Positions 34,937 to 42,446 are shown, counted from the first letter of the stretch. The stretch is DNA of 44,681 bases from Crocinitomicaceae bacterium (GCA_030727405.1 JANRBR010000031.1:17182-61862), one strand, 5' to 3'. A program made the numbers and translations. Notes: generated by a model not told the origin, from the letters alone.

Positions 34937-35388
34937 TGAGTCCCATTGTTCCCTTAAATTTACCAAAAACACCGCTTCAATTAATCCGAATTGATCAGGA
35001 AATCTGGGTAAATTGCTTGATTCGAAAAAAGAAAATCATCTTGACTCCCGAAGAATGGGTTCGTCAGCATTTTATCGCATTTTTACATCACCAACAAGGA
35101 TTTCCAATTTCGCGCATTGCTGTCGAAAAATCGATTCAATACGGGTCATTGACCAAACGTTGGGATATTTTAGTATACGACGCCAATTTCCATCCCTTAG
35201 TTTTAATTGAATGCAAAGCACCATCTGTTTCAATTTCGAAGGATACCTTATACCAAGCGTTGACCTATCAAAAAGAAATGCAGGGACGGTTCATTATCTT
35301 AACGAATGGACTCGATCACTCCACTTTTGAAGTGGATTTGATCCATCAAACCTTCATTGAAAAGAAGGAAATACCAAGAAATTCTTAG
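34936..35388 (+). CDS. Orphan HsdR N-terminal-domain protein (PD-(D/E)xK fold)
   Basis: A 150-residue protein resembling only the N-terminal nuclease-type domain of type I restriction HsdR subunits. PEEWVRQHFIAFLH precedes a PD-(D/E)xK-like core: KRWDILVYDANFHPLVLIECKAP with Asp, then Glu-x-Lys, and a following helix TLYQALTYQ. No helicase region, HsdM or HsdS is present, and the surroundings are housekeeping genes. Stand-alone versions recur in Bacteroidota, so a core cellular role (DNA or RNA processing) is more plausible than restriction. The stop overlaps the stop of the opposing DUF4924 gene. Confidence 0.75.
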   Translation: MSPIVPLNLPKTPLQLIRIDQEIWVNCLIRKKKIILTPEEWVRQHFIAFLHHQQGFPISRIAVEKSIQYGSLTKRWDILVYDANFHPLVLIECKAPSVSISKDTLYQALTYQKEMQGRFIILTNGLDHSTFEVDLIHQTFIEKKEIPRNS

Positions 35389-35936
35389 TTATTTAAGTAA
35401 TTCCATTCACCCGATTTCATGCGCTGGTATTCCCGAGCGAGGTAGGCTAATTGAATGCGCATCAAATCAAAAGCAGCCTCCGTTTCGGCACTGATTTCTT
35501 TTTTTCGCATTTTCAACTGAAGTTTCATCGACATGGCATGCATGAGAATTTCGACATCTTGTCGTTGCGCCATATTCGATTTTTGCTTGAATTCCACCAA
35601 TGCTTCCTGCGCATCCTCACACAACGTTTTGTATTTGGCATCGTTCATAACGGTTAACAAACTATTGTGCAAATAAGTTAGTTCCACTAATATTTCTTGA
35701 ACTTCATCAATGTGACCTTCTTTCTGAAGTCCTTTAGATTTCATTTCACGCACCAACTGTTCATACCAAGTAATTTGCTCACTCAATTGAAAGGAATCGC
35801 GAATGGCCGGTTCCAATACCTGAGCTTTGATCAGCTCGATATCTAAATTCAAGGAACGAACCAATTCTTCTATTTGAAACAAATAAAGGATGTATTCCGC
35901 TACGTTTTCTATTTTTTTTGACTCTGTTGGACGCAT
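35385..35936 (-). CDS. DUF4924-family protein
   Basis: A 183-residue all-helical cytoplasmic protein with no signal peptide or membrane segment. The N-terminal ENVAEYILYLFQIEELVRSL, the WYEQLVREMKSKGLQKEGH segment and later helices match what I recall of the Bacteroidota-only DUF4924 family. No catalytic motif is seen. It is the last gene of the siaC-ompH operon, 1 base after the OmpH/Skp-like gene, and its stop overlaps the converging HsdR-N gene by 4 bases. Function unknown. Confidence 0.65.
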   Translation of the reverse strand: MRPTESKKIENVAEYILYLFQIEELVRSLNLDIELIKAQVLEPAIRDSFQLSEQITWYEQLVREMKSKGLQKEGHIDEVQEILVELTYLHNSLLTVMNDAKYKTLCEDAQEALVEFKQKSNMAQRQDVEILMHAMSMKLQLKMRKKEISAETEAAFDLMRIQLAYLAREYQRMKSGEWNYLNN

Positions 35937-35937
35937 C

Positions 35938-36537
35938 TTATTTTAGTTCCTTTTCGATTTGTGCTTGATTTTCGTTTAAGAAATTCACGAATTCGGAGGT
36001 CACATCCATCGATGGGTTGATAAAGTTGATTTGTCCACCAGCACCATGCATTAACAACAAGTCTATTTGATGATTTTCACTATATTTTTTACCCAAAGCT
36101 TCGATTTTTTTATTGACCGCTTCCAAAGACTTCATTGCCTCCTCCTCTATTTTTGCACCTTCTGTCTGCTGGTATTGCATGATTTGATTCTGCATTTCCT
36201 GCGCTCTTTGTTGAACTTGAGCAATTTCATTTTGAGAAAGTAAACCTCCACGTGCTTCCGCATCCTTCTTTGTTATAAACGCTTCATACGCTTTTGTTCT
36301 GCGTTGAACTTCTACTTCAAAGGCATTTTGTTTCTTCTTGATGATTCCTTCCTCCTTTTTGAAAAATTCAAAATGTGCTTTGATGCTATCGTTTGAATAA
36401 TAAGCGATTTTCAATCCGCCCAAAGATTTCGTTTCCACCTTTGGTGTGGTATCTTTTTTCGCAGGTGCTTTGTCACTACAAGAAGAAAAGATCGTTAGAC
36501 CTAGGATTGTTGCTGAAAGTAATAATTTCGTTTTCAT
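35938..36537 (-). CDS. OmpH/Skp-like periplasmic chaperone lipoprotein
   Basis: A 199-residue predicted lipoprotein with a signal peptide ending at Cys20 (TIFSSC). After a Lys/Pro/Thr linker comes an OmpH/Skp-type domain: a short strand GLKIAYYSNDSIKAHF, a long charged coiled coil (about 65-150, rich in Glu, Lys and Gln), and a closing strand region (IDLLLMHGAGGQINFIN). Skp holds unfolded outer-membrane proteins on their way to the Bam complex. Lipid anchoring differs from soluble E. coli Skp but is frequent in Bacteroidota. It lies 4 bases after the small conserved gene. Confidence 0.82.
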   Translation of the reverse strand: MKTKLLLSATILGLTIFSSCSDKAPAKKDTTPKVETKSLGGLKIAYYSNDSIKAHFEFFKKEEGIIKKKQNAFEVEVQRRTKAYEAFITKKDAEARGGLLSQNEIAQVQQRAQEMQNQIMQYQQTEGAKIEEEAMKSLEAVNKKIEALGKKYSENHQIDLLLMHGAGGQINFINPSMDVTSEFVNFLNENQAQIEKELK

Positions 36538-36541
36538 AAGC

Positions 36542-36781
36542 TTAATTTGATTGTATGATGTTTGTCCAATCGTTTCTCATTTCAATGAAACGATGAATGC
36601 ATTTAGTTAAAAAAGCACCTTCTATAAGGGATTCCAATTGATCGATTTGCGGGAAATCAGCTTCGTTTACTTTAAAGGATTGTTCAAAATTATCCAAGGA
36701 AACATTCAAAATGAATTTACCATTATAGGCATGAAGTTGAATGAGGAATCGTTCGTGAGGAATCTGTTTAATCAATCGCAT
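36542..36781 (-). CDS. Small conserved hypothetical protein
   Basis: A 79-residue cytoplasmic protein starting MRLIKQIPHERFLIQLH (an in-frame ATG at 36796 adds five residues). It has alternating beta strands and a C-terminal helix (FIEMRNDWTNII). I recognise the pattern as a conserved Bacteroidota small protein without an assigned function. It sits between the SiaC-family gene and the Skp-like gene in one operon, which argues it is real. Confidence 0.65.
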   Translation of the reverse strand: MRLIKQIPHERFLIQLHAYNGKFILNVSLDNFEQSFKVNEADFPQIDQLESLIEGAFLTKCIHRFIEMRNDWTNIIQSN

Positions 36782-36816
36782 AGACAAAAATAGCAATTTT
36801 CCATTGCCTGCCTCAT

Positions 36817-37206
36817 TTAGGCGATAGGAAAAGGCTTCAATACATCAAATTCAAATCCGATTTGTGTCAATTGCTCCATATCCTTGCCTAATTCAAGCAT
36901 GTCCAAATCGTTTTCCTCGTAGTTCCAATGCACATGAACATCACTACCCTCTTTTAAAATATCGTTTAACACATAAAGCACCTCTACTAGAGCAGAAGAG
37001 GAACTAGTATCCAAGGAATCAATAAACAGGTTTAAACATGTTTTTTTTGCAGGTTGAATACTGTATGCCTTCACCCAAGAAAGTACAGGCTGCCAAAAAG
37101 CAACAGAATCTTGATCAATTGATTTCCCACTAATCTCCATTATTCCGTTCGAAAGAAAGGAAACGAGGGGTGTTTGTTCGGTTTGGGCAATAACTAAATG
37201 ATCCAT
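36817..37206 (-). CDS. SiaC-family (DUF1987) regulatory phosphoprotein
   Basis: A 129-residue protein of the DUF1987/SiaC family: IAQTEQTPLVSF, MEISGKSI, PVLSWVKAY, LFIDSLDTSSSSALVEVL, VHVHWNYEENDLDMLELG. In Pseudomonas SiaC is phosphorylated on a Thr by the kinase SiaB, dephosphorylated by SiaA, and controls a diguanylate cyclase. The equivalent Thr here is Thr67 in DTSSS. No SiaA, SiaB or GGDEF protein is in the window, so the partner is unknown. It heads a minus-strand operon with the small protein, the Skp-like protein and DUF4924. Confidence 0.83.
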   Translation of the reverse strand: MDHLVIAQTEQTPLVSFLSNGIMEISGKSIDQDSVAFWQPVLSWVKAYSIQPAKKTCLNLFIDSLDTSSSSALVEVLYVLNDILKEGSDVHVHWNYEENDLDMLELGKDMEQLTQIGFEFDVLKPFPIA

Positions 37207-37222
37207 ATGATAATAAGAGGGC

Positions 37223-37230
37223 CAAAATTA
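37223..37230 (-). promoter_or_regulatory. -7 box of the SiaC-family operon
   Basis: Minus-strand TAATTTTG, an exact TAnnTTTG match, ends 16 bases before the ATG at 37206, giving a leader of roughly ten bases. Confidence 0.55.
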
Positions 37231-37320
37231 GGGAAACATGAATAATTCTTAAAATATTTAGACATCTATTTGTCTTTTTTTTCAATCTGATGCAGAAGTC
37301 TAAACTTATACAACTCATAA

Positions 37321-37339
37321 TGTGTTACTTAGTGACACA
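37321..37339. promoter_or_regulatory. Near-palindrome, possible operator
   Basis: TGTGTTAC, TTA, GTGACACA: 8-bp half sites with one mismatch around a 3-base centre. It lies between the two divergent promoters, about 30 bases upstream of the plus-strand -7 box. The regulator is unknown; it does not match the CRP spacing. Confidence 0.35.
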
Positions 37340-37368
37340 GATTTACAACGCAAATCAACGCTTATCGT

Positions 37369-37376
37369 TACTTTTG
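37369..37376 (+). promoter_or_regulatory. -7 box, candidate promoter of the RRM gene
   Basis: TACTTTTG, an exact TAnnTTTG match. It would give a leader of about 180 bases, far longer than for other genes here. A weaker TAATTTCG at 37507-37514 is the alternative. Confidence 0.4.
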
Positions 37377-37565
37377 AATCAACAAAAGCATGAAAATCCA
37401 TGAAAAACTGTCCTGATTTCACCCAAAAAGTTTCTTGAGATTAAAATAAAATAAAAAGAAACCAATCTTTTTTTCGATTCCATGAGGTGTTTTTGATTTT
37501 TTATCCTAATTTCGGACTGTTAATTCTTACTAATAACAAGTAAAACCGTTGCTTTTTAAACATTT

Positions 37566-38171
37566 ATGACCAGTATTTTTGTTGCCAAATTAGATTTTGG
37601 AGTGACCAATGAACAATTAAGACAATTGTTCGAACAACATGGTAGCGTAATTAAAGTGAATGTCGCTACTGACAGAGAAACAGGTAAATCAAGGGGCTTT
37701 GCCTTTGTTGAGATGGCGAATCGTGAAGAAGCCATGAATGCCATTAATTCGCTGAACGGGCACATGATTAATGGCCGTGACATTGCTGTCAAAGAAGCTG
37801 AACAACGTGGAGATTCTCGTCCAAACAACAATCCTCGTGGAAACACCGATTTTCAACGTCCTTCATCCCCTCGAACCGATGACCGTCGTCCTGGTTCTGC
37901 CATAGGTTCGGACACACCTGTTGTTATTCCCCCTTTGGATGCCTTAAAAACAGAACCTCGCAAGAAGGTGAATAAAGAGCGTAAACCTGGGGATTCTGAT
38001 AACGACAATCGCAACAAAAAACCAAAAATGGATGCGTACAAGAAAAGCGGTAAAGCCAACCGTTTCTTCGACGACGACGATGATGAGGATTTTGACGACG
38101 ATTTGTTCTCTTACAAAAAAAGAGAGGATGAGGAAGATTTGGAGGAGGATGACGATGAGGATTTCGCATAG
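37566..38171 (+). CDS. RRM RNA-binding protein with acidic disordered tail
   Basis: A 201-residue protein. One RNA-recognition motif fills residues 1-78, with RNP2 IFVAKL (4-9) and RNP1 KSRGFAFV (41-48). Residues 80-165 are low-complexity, rich in Arg, Asn, Pro and Lys. The end (168-201) is strongly acidic (runs such as DDDDDEDFDDD and EEDDDEDF). Bacterial single-RRM proteins bind RNA and in cyanobacteria are often cold-responsive. The long basic linker plus acidic tail is more elaborate than the short Gly-rich tails common elsewhere and could modulate RNA binding or condensation. Its long leader suggests post-transcriptional control. Function in vivo unknown. Confidence 0.88.
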   Translation: MTSIFVAKLDFGVTNEQLRQLFEQHGSVIKVNVATDRETGKSRGFAFVEMANREEAMNAINSLNGHMINGRDIAVKEAEQRGDSRPNNNPRGNTDFQRPSSPRTDDRRPGSAIGSDTPVVIPPLDALKTEPRKKVNKERKPGDSDNDNRNKKPKMDAYKKSGKANRFFDDDDDEDFDDDLFSYKKREDEEDLEEDDDEDFA

Positions 38172-38199
38172 CTTTTAACGCTATTCGGTTCTTTCGTCG

Positions 38200-38207
38200 T
38201 ACCTTTG
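38200..38207 (+). promoter_or_regulatory. -7 box upstream of the CCA-adding enzyme gene
   Basis: TACCTTTG, an exact TAnnTTTG match, ends 6 bases before ATG 38214. The in-frame TTG at 38205 belongs to this box. Confidence 0.6.
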
Positions 38208-38213
38208 GGCCCC

Positions 38214-39650
38214 ATGTCATCGAATTACGCAGATAAATTAACACACCCTGTATTTAAAGTTGTAGCAAAACATGCGACAGAACATGGCTTGGATGCTTAT
38301 GTAATCGGTGGTTTCGTGCGGGACTTAATCATGGAAAAACCATCCAAGGACATTGATATACTCGTTCTTGGTGACGGTCCACAACTTGCAGAGGATGTAG
38401 CGAAAATTCTTCGTGTCAAAAAAGTCAGTGTCTTTAAAAATTTTGGTACGGCTCACTTTAGGTACAAAGACCTCGACGTAGAATTTGTAGGTGCAAGAAA
38501 GGAGTCCTACACAAAAGAATCTCGTAAACCAACCACCGAGCAAGGAACCTTGCAGGACGATCAAAACCGCCGAGATTTTACCATAAACACGCTCGCACTT
38601 AAATTGAACGGACCTTCGTTTGGAGAGTTAGTTGATCCATTTGGAGGTGTGAAAGACATCGAAAAAGGAATCATCCGAACCCCATTAGAACCGGAGATTA
38701 CCTTTAGTGACGATCCTTTAAGGATGTTGCGCGCCATTCGATTTGCCACTCGATTCAACTTTCAAATTGAACGATCGTGCTTGGAAGCAATGAAAAAACA
38801 CGCTTCCCGATTGGAAATTATTTCACAAGAACGCATCACGGAGGAAGTGAATAAAATCATTCTCACAGACACCCCTTCTCGTGGATTTAAATTATTGAAT
38901 TCAACAGATTTACTTAAGCAGTTTTTTCCAGAAATGATTGCCTTGCACGGTATTGAAACCATCAATGGCAAAGCGCACAAAGATAATTTCTATCACACAC
39001 TCGAAGTACTGGATAATTTAGCCATGAATAGCGATTCGCTTTGGTTACGCTGGGCCGCCATTTTACACGATATTGCCAAGCCACCCACGAAGCGTTTTGA
39101 CCCGATTGCTGGCTGGACTTTTCATGGACACGAAGAACTTGGAGCAAAAATGGTCCCGCGAATTTTTTCAAGGTTGCGCTTACCGCTCGACTTCAAAATG
39201 AAGTATGTACAAAAACTTGTTCGACTGCATTTAAGACCGATTTCTCTGGTAAAAGGATCCGTGACGGATTCCGCCATCAGGCGTTTACTTAATGAAGCTG
39301 GGAATGACATTGAAGACCTCATGTTGCTCTGCAATGCAGATATTACCTCGAAAAATGAATTCAAGGTTAAACGGTATAAAAAGAACTTCGAACTCGTTTC
39401 TGAAAAATTGAAATTGGTAGAAGAAAAAGACCGCATCCGAAACTTCCAACCGCCAGTTAGTGGTGAATTAATCATGAAAACATTTCAAATTGGACCATGT
39501 TCCGAAATTGGCACCATTAAGTCGCACATCAAAGAAGCCATTTTAGAAGGAACAATAGAAAACTCTTTCGATGAAGCGGTGGCCGAAATGTTACGATTGG
39601 GAAAAGAATTGGGATTAACCGCTGCATTCAATCCTAGTTTGGAGAAATAA
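38214..39650 (+). CDS. cca: CCA tRNA nucleotidyltransferase / poly(A) polymerase family with HD domain
   Basis: A 478-residue class II nucleotidyltransferase that adds or repairs the 3' CCA of tRNAs. This matters here because the tRNA-Glu genes in the window do not encode CCA. The active site has GGFVRD (Gly32-Asp37) and DIDILV (Asp46, Asp48). RRDFTINTLAL near 119 and the ERITEEVNK helix near 207 are typical. A C-terminal HD domain has AAILHDIAKP with His285 and Asp286, which in related enzymes acts as a phosphatase or phosphodiesterase. ATG 38214 is chosen over an upstream TTG in the promoter box. Poly(A) polymerase activity cannot be excluded. Confidence 0.92.
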   Translation: MSSNYADKLTHPVFKVVAKHATEHGLDAYVIGGFVRDLIMEKPSKDIDILVLGDGPQLAEDVAKILRVKKVSVFKNFGTAHFRYKDLDVEFVGARKESYTKESRKPTTEQGTLQDDQNRRDFTINTLALKLNGPSFGELVDPFGGVKDIEKGIIRTPLEPEITFSDDPLRMLRAIRFATRFNFQIERSCLEAMKKHASRLEIISQERITEEVNKIILTDTPSRGFKLLNSTDLLKQFFPEMIALHGIETINGKAHKDNFYHTLEVLDNLAMNSDSLWLRWAAILHDIAKPPTKRFDPIAGWTFHGHEELGAKMVPRIFSRLRLPLDFKMKYVQKLVRLHLRPISLVKGSVTDSAIRRLLNEAGNDIEDLMLLCNADITSKNEFKVKRYKKNFELVSEKLKLVEEKDRIRNFQPPVSGELIMKTFQIGPCSEIGTIKSHIKEAILEGTIENSFDEAVAEMLRLGKELGLTAAFNPSLEK

Positions 39651-39653
39651 TAG

Positions 39654-39661
39654 TAACTTTA
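39654..39661 (+). promoter_or_regulatory. Near-consensus -7 box upstream of the pRiA4b-like gene
   Basis: TAACTTTA differs from TAnnTTTG at the last base. It ends 22 bases before ATG 39684, directly after the cca stop. Confidence 0.35.
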
Positions 39662-39683
39662 CCTTAAGTGTAAAAACAACAAA

Positions 39684-40244
39684 ATGCCAGGATTAAAATT
39701 CAGAGTATTATTGGATTCAGACAAAAATGAGGAGGTTTTTAGGGACATCTTAATTAGCGACGCCAGTGACTTTGAATCCTTTTATCATGCCATCATGAAA
39801 TCGTTTGATTTTAAAGGTGATCAAATGGCCAGTTTTTACGTTTCCAACGACGAATGGGATAAAGGACATGAAATCAGTTTGCTCGATATGTCTTACGATG
39901 ACGATTCCATCGACTCTCCAGCATCGGTTATGAAAAATGCCATCATCAAAGACTTTCTTGAAGAACCAGATCAACGGTTTATTTTAGTCTATGATTTCAT
40001 GAAAATGTGGATTTTCTTGATCGAATTAATCGGTTTTGACCGCAACGAACCGAAGATACCTGAAATGCTGATCGCTATTGGATCTGCTCCCAAAGAAGAA
40101 TCAAGGGAAGAGCTCCAAGAAGAATTATTTCTAGAAAACGAACACATGTCATCGAACGATGATGAAGATGAATTTGGCTTTGATGAATTTGATGACGATT
40201 ATTCTGACGACGATTTAAGCGATTACAACGAGTACGAATATTAG
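39684..40244 (+). CDS. pRiA4b ORF-3-like protein with acidic tail
   Basis: A 186-residue cytoplasmic protein. The body resembles the plasmid pRiA4b ORF-3 family (also labelled IS1096 passenger TnpR-like): KFRVLLDSDKNEEVFRDILI, DASDFESFYHAIMKSF, ASFYVSNDEWDKGHEISLLDM and FILVYDFMKMWIFLIEL. Despite the label no transposase or inverted repeats are near. The last 40 residues are almost all Asp, Glu, Ser and Tyr, like the tail of the RRM protein 1.5 kb upstream. Biochemical role unknown. The methyltransferase gene starts 1 base after its stop. Confidence 0.68.
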   Translation: MPGLKFRVLLDSDKNEEVFRDILISDASDFESFYHAIMKSFDFKGDQMASFYVSNDEWDKGHEISLLDMSYDDDSIDSPASVMKNAIIKDFLEEPDQRFILVYDFMKMWIFLIELIGFDRNEPKIPEMLIAIGSAPKEESREELQEELFLENEHMSSNDDEDEFGFDEFDDDYSDDDLSDYNEYEY

Positions 40245-40245
40245 C

Positions 40246-40959
40246 ATGGAAAAACCACATCAAGATCCAATTGGTCAGGCCATTTTGGATTATAGCAAAA
40301 CAAAAAAACCTTTCGATATCATTGTTTCTTCGGATTTATGTGATGACGACATCATTCCAATTGAGGTGCTTTTCCGCGCCTACAATGAAATGCCCGAATT
40401 AGAACAATTGGCCATTAAACTATGTGAAGGACAAGTGTTAGATGCCGGTGCAGGAGCTGGGGTTCATGCCAAGGAACTCATTAAACGCGGGCACACGGTT
40501 TTTGCAATAGACACTTCCGAAGGAGCAGTGGAATATATGAAAAGCCAAGGGATCTCTGCAAAGCAAATAGACTTTGAATCATACAATCCCCCTGCAAAAT
40601 TTGACACCATTCTTTTGCTCATGAACGGCATTGGAATCGCAAAAAAGAAATCCAATCTATTGAATTTTCTAAAAAATGCCGGAGAGAAATTAAATAAGGG
40701 AGGTCAAATCATCTGCGATTCATCGGACGTGAAGTACTTATATGAAGACGAGGATGGCTCTTATTGGATGGATTTGAATTCGGAGTACTACGGAAATTTC
40801 AAGTTCCAAATGCATTACAAAAAAATGAGTGGACCAGAATTCCCATGGCTCTACGTCGATTACGACACCTTGCATGAAACTGCTACCCTTGCAGGCTTTC
40901 AATGCAAAAGGGTTTTTGACCTCGAAGCACATTTTCTGGCACAGTTAACCAAAATATGA
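40246..40959 (+). CDS. Class I SAM-dependent methyltransferase
   Basis: A 237-residue soluble methyltransferase. The SAM-binding glycine motif is VLDAGAGAGVHAKEL near residue 65, the acidic end of the second strand is FAIDTSEGA, and the post-motif region has DTILLLMNGIGIA. The segment SYWMDLNSEYYGNFKFQMHYKK near 168 may shape the substrate pocket. The substrate is not inferable. Spacing of 1 base to the preceding acidic protein suggests a shared transcript. Confidence 0.82.
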   Translation: MEKPHQDPIGQAILDYSKTKKPFDIIVSSDLCDDDIIPIEVLFRAYNEMPELEQLAIKLCEGQVLDAGAGAGVHAKELIKRGHTVFAIDTSEGAVEYMKSQGISAKQIDFESYNPPAKFDTILLLMNGIGIAKKKSNLLNFLKNAGEKLNKGGQIICDSSDVKYLYEDEDGSYWMDLNSEYYGNFKFQMHYKKMSGPEFPWLYVDYDTLHETATLAGFQCKRVFDLEAHFLAQLTKI

Positions 40960-40972
40960 TCGTATTCTGCAA

Positions 40973-41422
40973 ATGAAAATTCCTTTTTTCTTTTCATTGT
41001 TTTCACTTTTCTTGTTGATGGGATGTAGCTATTCCGATGAACAACTAAGCGAATTTGATAAAAAAATAGAACGCTTTATTTCAAAAAAGAAATTCGTTCA
41101 CATGGAAAAATCCGAAACGGGTCTCTATACTAAAATAATGAAAAAAGGTACCGGAAGGGAACTATTATTGACCGATAGTATCGGAGTAACCTATACCGGA
41201 AGCTTATTATCTGGGAAAATTTTTGACGAACAAAAGAAAACCATTTATTTGCCGCTTCGTGGAATGATAGAAGGATGGAAAGAAGCCTTGATCGGACAAA
41301 AACAGGGAGTGCAAATAAGAATGATTATCCCACCTCAATTAGGATACGGTGCCGGCGGAATGGATAAAGTTCCGGGAAATGCGGCCTTGTATTTTGAAAT
41401 GAGCGTGAATGATGTGAAATAA
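40973..41422 (+). CDS. FKBP-type peptidyl-prolyl isomerase lipoprotein
   Basis: A 149-residue predicted lipoprotein: the signal peptide ends LFLLMGC at Cys18, a helical segment follows, then an FKBP domain (about 45-149) with SIGVTYTGSLLSGKIFDEQ, GMIEGWKEALIGQKQG and IPPQLGYGAGG. It should speed proline isomerisation during folding of envelope proteins. Flavobacterial GldI (gliding-linked FKBP lipoprotein) is similar but usually longer, and no other gld genes are in the window, so the gliding link is not asserted. Confidence 0.88.
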   Translation: MKIPFFFSLFSLFLLMGCSYSDEQLSEFDKKIERFISKKKFVHMEKSETGLYTKIMKKGTGRELLLTDSIGVTYTGSLLSGKIFDEQKKTIYLPLRGMIEGWKEALIGQKQGVQIRMIIPPQLGYGAGGMDKVPGNAALYFEMSVNDVK

Positions 41423-41434
41423 ATGTAGTTTTCC

Positions 41435-41464
41435 TTGTCATTATCGCCACATTGATTAATTTTG
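41435..41464 (+). promoter_or_regulatory. Bacteroidota-type promoter of sucD
   Basis: TTG (41435-41437), a 19-base spacer, then TAATTTTG (41457-41464): both elements at consensus spacing. The start site would be near 41471, leaving a leader of about 20 bases. Confidence 0.8.
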
Positions 41465-41489
41465 ACCACGCAAAAATAGAAGTAATCTT

Positions 41490-42365
41490 ATGAGTGTTTT
41501 AGTAAATAAAAATTCCAGAGTCATCGTTCAAGGTTTTACAGGAAGTGAAGGAACTTTCCATGCAAGCCAGATGATTGAATTCGGTACAAATGTTGTTGGT
41601 GGAGTAACACCAGGAAAAGGTGGAAGCACCCATTTGGATCGACCAGTATTTAATACAGTAGCTGATGCTGTTTCAAGCACAAAAGCTGATACTTCCATTA
41701 TTTTTGTTCCACCTGCATTTGCAGCGGATGCAATTATGGAAGCTGCTGAAGCTGGCATCAAGGTCGTTGTGTGCATCACCGAAGGTATTCCTGTCAATGA
41801 CATGGTGAAAGCCAAAGAATACATTAAAGGATTTGATACACGTTTAATCGGACCGAACTGCCCAGGTGTCATCACCGCTGGTGAGGCAAAAGTTGGCATC
41901 ATGCCAGGATTTGTTTTTAAAGAAGGAAAAATCGGAATTGTTTCTAAATCTGGAACATTAACATACGAAGCAGCTGATCAAGTAGCTAAAGCAGGAATGG
42001 GCATCACCACTGCCATCGGAATTGGAGGAGATCCAATCATCGGTACAACGACACGTGAGGCGGTTGAGCTTTTAATGAATGATCCTGAAACGGAAGGAAT
42101 CGTAATGATCGGAGAGATTGGTGGAAACCTAGAGGCAATTGCCGCTAAATGGATCAAGGAAAATGGTACAAAACCAGTGGTGGGATTCATCGCAGGTGAA
42201 ACGGCACCAAAAGGAAGAACCATGGGACATGCTGGAGCAATTGTTGGTGGTAGCGACGATACAGCGGAAGCTAAAAAACGCATCATGCGCGAATGTGGCA
42301 TCCATGTCGTTGATTCACCTGCACAGATTGGAGCAAAAATGGCCGAAGTAATGAACATGAAATAA
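41490..42365 (+). CDS. sucD: Succinyl-CoA ligase alpha subunit
   Basis: A 291-residue subunit of succinyl-CoA synthetase in the TCA cycle; with SucC it converts succinyl-CoA to succinate with substrate-level phosphorylation. The CoA-binding Rossmann part starts [16 protein letters not shown], followed by [18 protein letters not shown] and SKSGTLTYE. The phosphorylated His is His247 in [11 protein letters not shown]. Full length. sucC is not adjacent, so the subunits are coded separately. It has its own promoter and terminator and is monocistronic. Confidence 0.97.
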   Translation: MSVLVNKNSRVIVQGFTGSEGTFHASQMIEFGTNVVGGVTPGKGGSTHLDRPVFNTVADAVSSTKADTSIIFVPPAFAADAIMEAAEAGIKVVVCITEGIPVNDMVKAKEYIKGFDTRLIGPNCPGVITAGEAKVGIMPGFVFKEGKIGIVSKSGTLTYEAADQVAKAGMGITTAIGIGGDPIIGTTTREAVELLMNDPETEGIVMIGEIGGNLEAIAAKWIKENGTKPVVGFIAGETAPKGRTMGHAGAIVGGSDDTAEAKKRIMRECGIHVVDSPAQIGAKMAEVMNMK

Positions 42366-42385
42366 TCAGTAGATTATCGACCTAT

Positions 42386-42414
42386 AAAAAAAAGCGCTTC
42401 ATGCGTTTTTTTTT
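42386..42414 (+). terminator. Terminator after sucD
   Basis: A tract and GCGC (42386-42397), loop TTCAT, GCG and nine Ts (42403-42414); three GC pairs, one G-T pair and eight A-T pairs. It starts 20 bases after the sucD stop. The AT symmetry would allow some function on the other strand for the converging porin gene. Confidence 0.75.
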
Positions 42415-42446
42415 GTGCTCAACATTTTCACTTTACGCCGTTTTGA

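Larger units (their letters stand above)
37207..37565. promoter_or_regulatory. 359-base divergent regulatory region
   Basis: The longest gene-free stretch in the window, between the SiaC-family operon (-) and the RRM gene (+). It holds a -7 box for each side, a 19-base near-palindrome at 37321-37339, a short inverted repeat CTTTTG/CAAAAG at 37371-37389 over the plus-strand -7 box, and GTTTCTT/AAGAAAC at 37431-37462. No coding region is convincing. Confidence 0.55.

Noticed and set aside
34936-35388. Type I restriction system
   Set aside because: Only the N-terminal HsdR-like domain exists; no helicase domain, HsdM or HsdS is present.
37321-37339. CRP-type operator
   Set aside because: The half sites and spacing (TGTGT, 9 bases, ACACA) do not fit TGTGA-N6-TCACA; kept only as an unassigned palindrome.
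39684-40244. Mobile element implied by the pRiA4b ORF-3/IS1096 passenger label
   Set aside because: No transposase, inverted repeats or target duplication are visible, and the neighbours are housekeeping genes.
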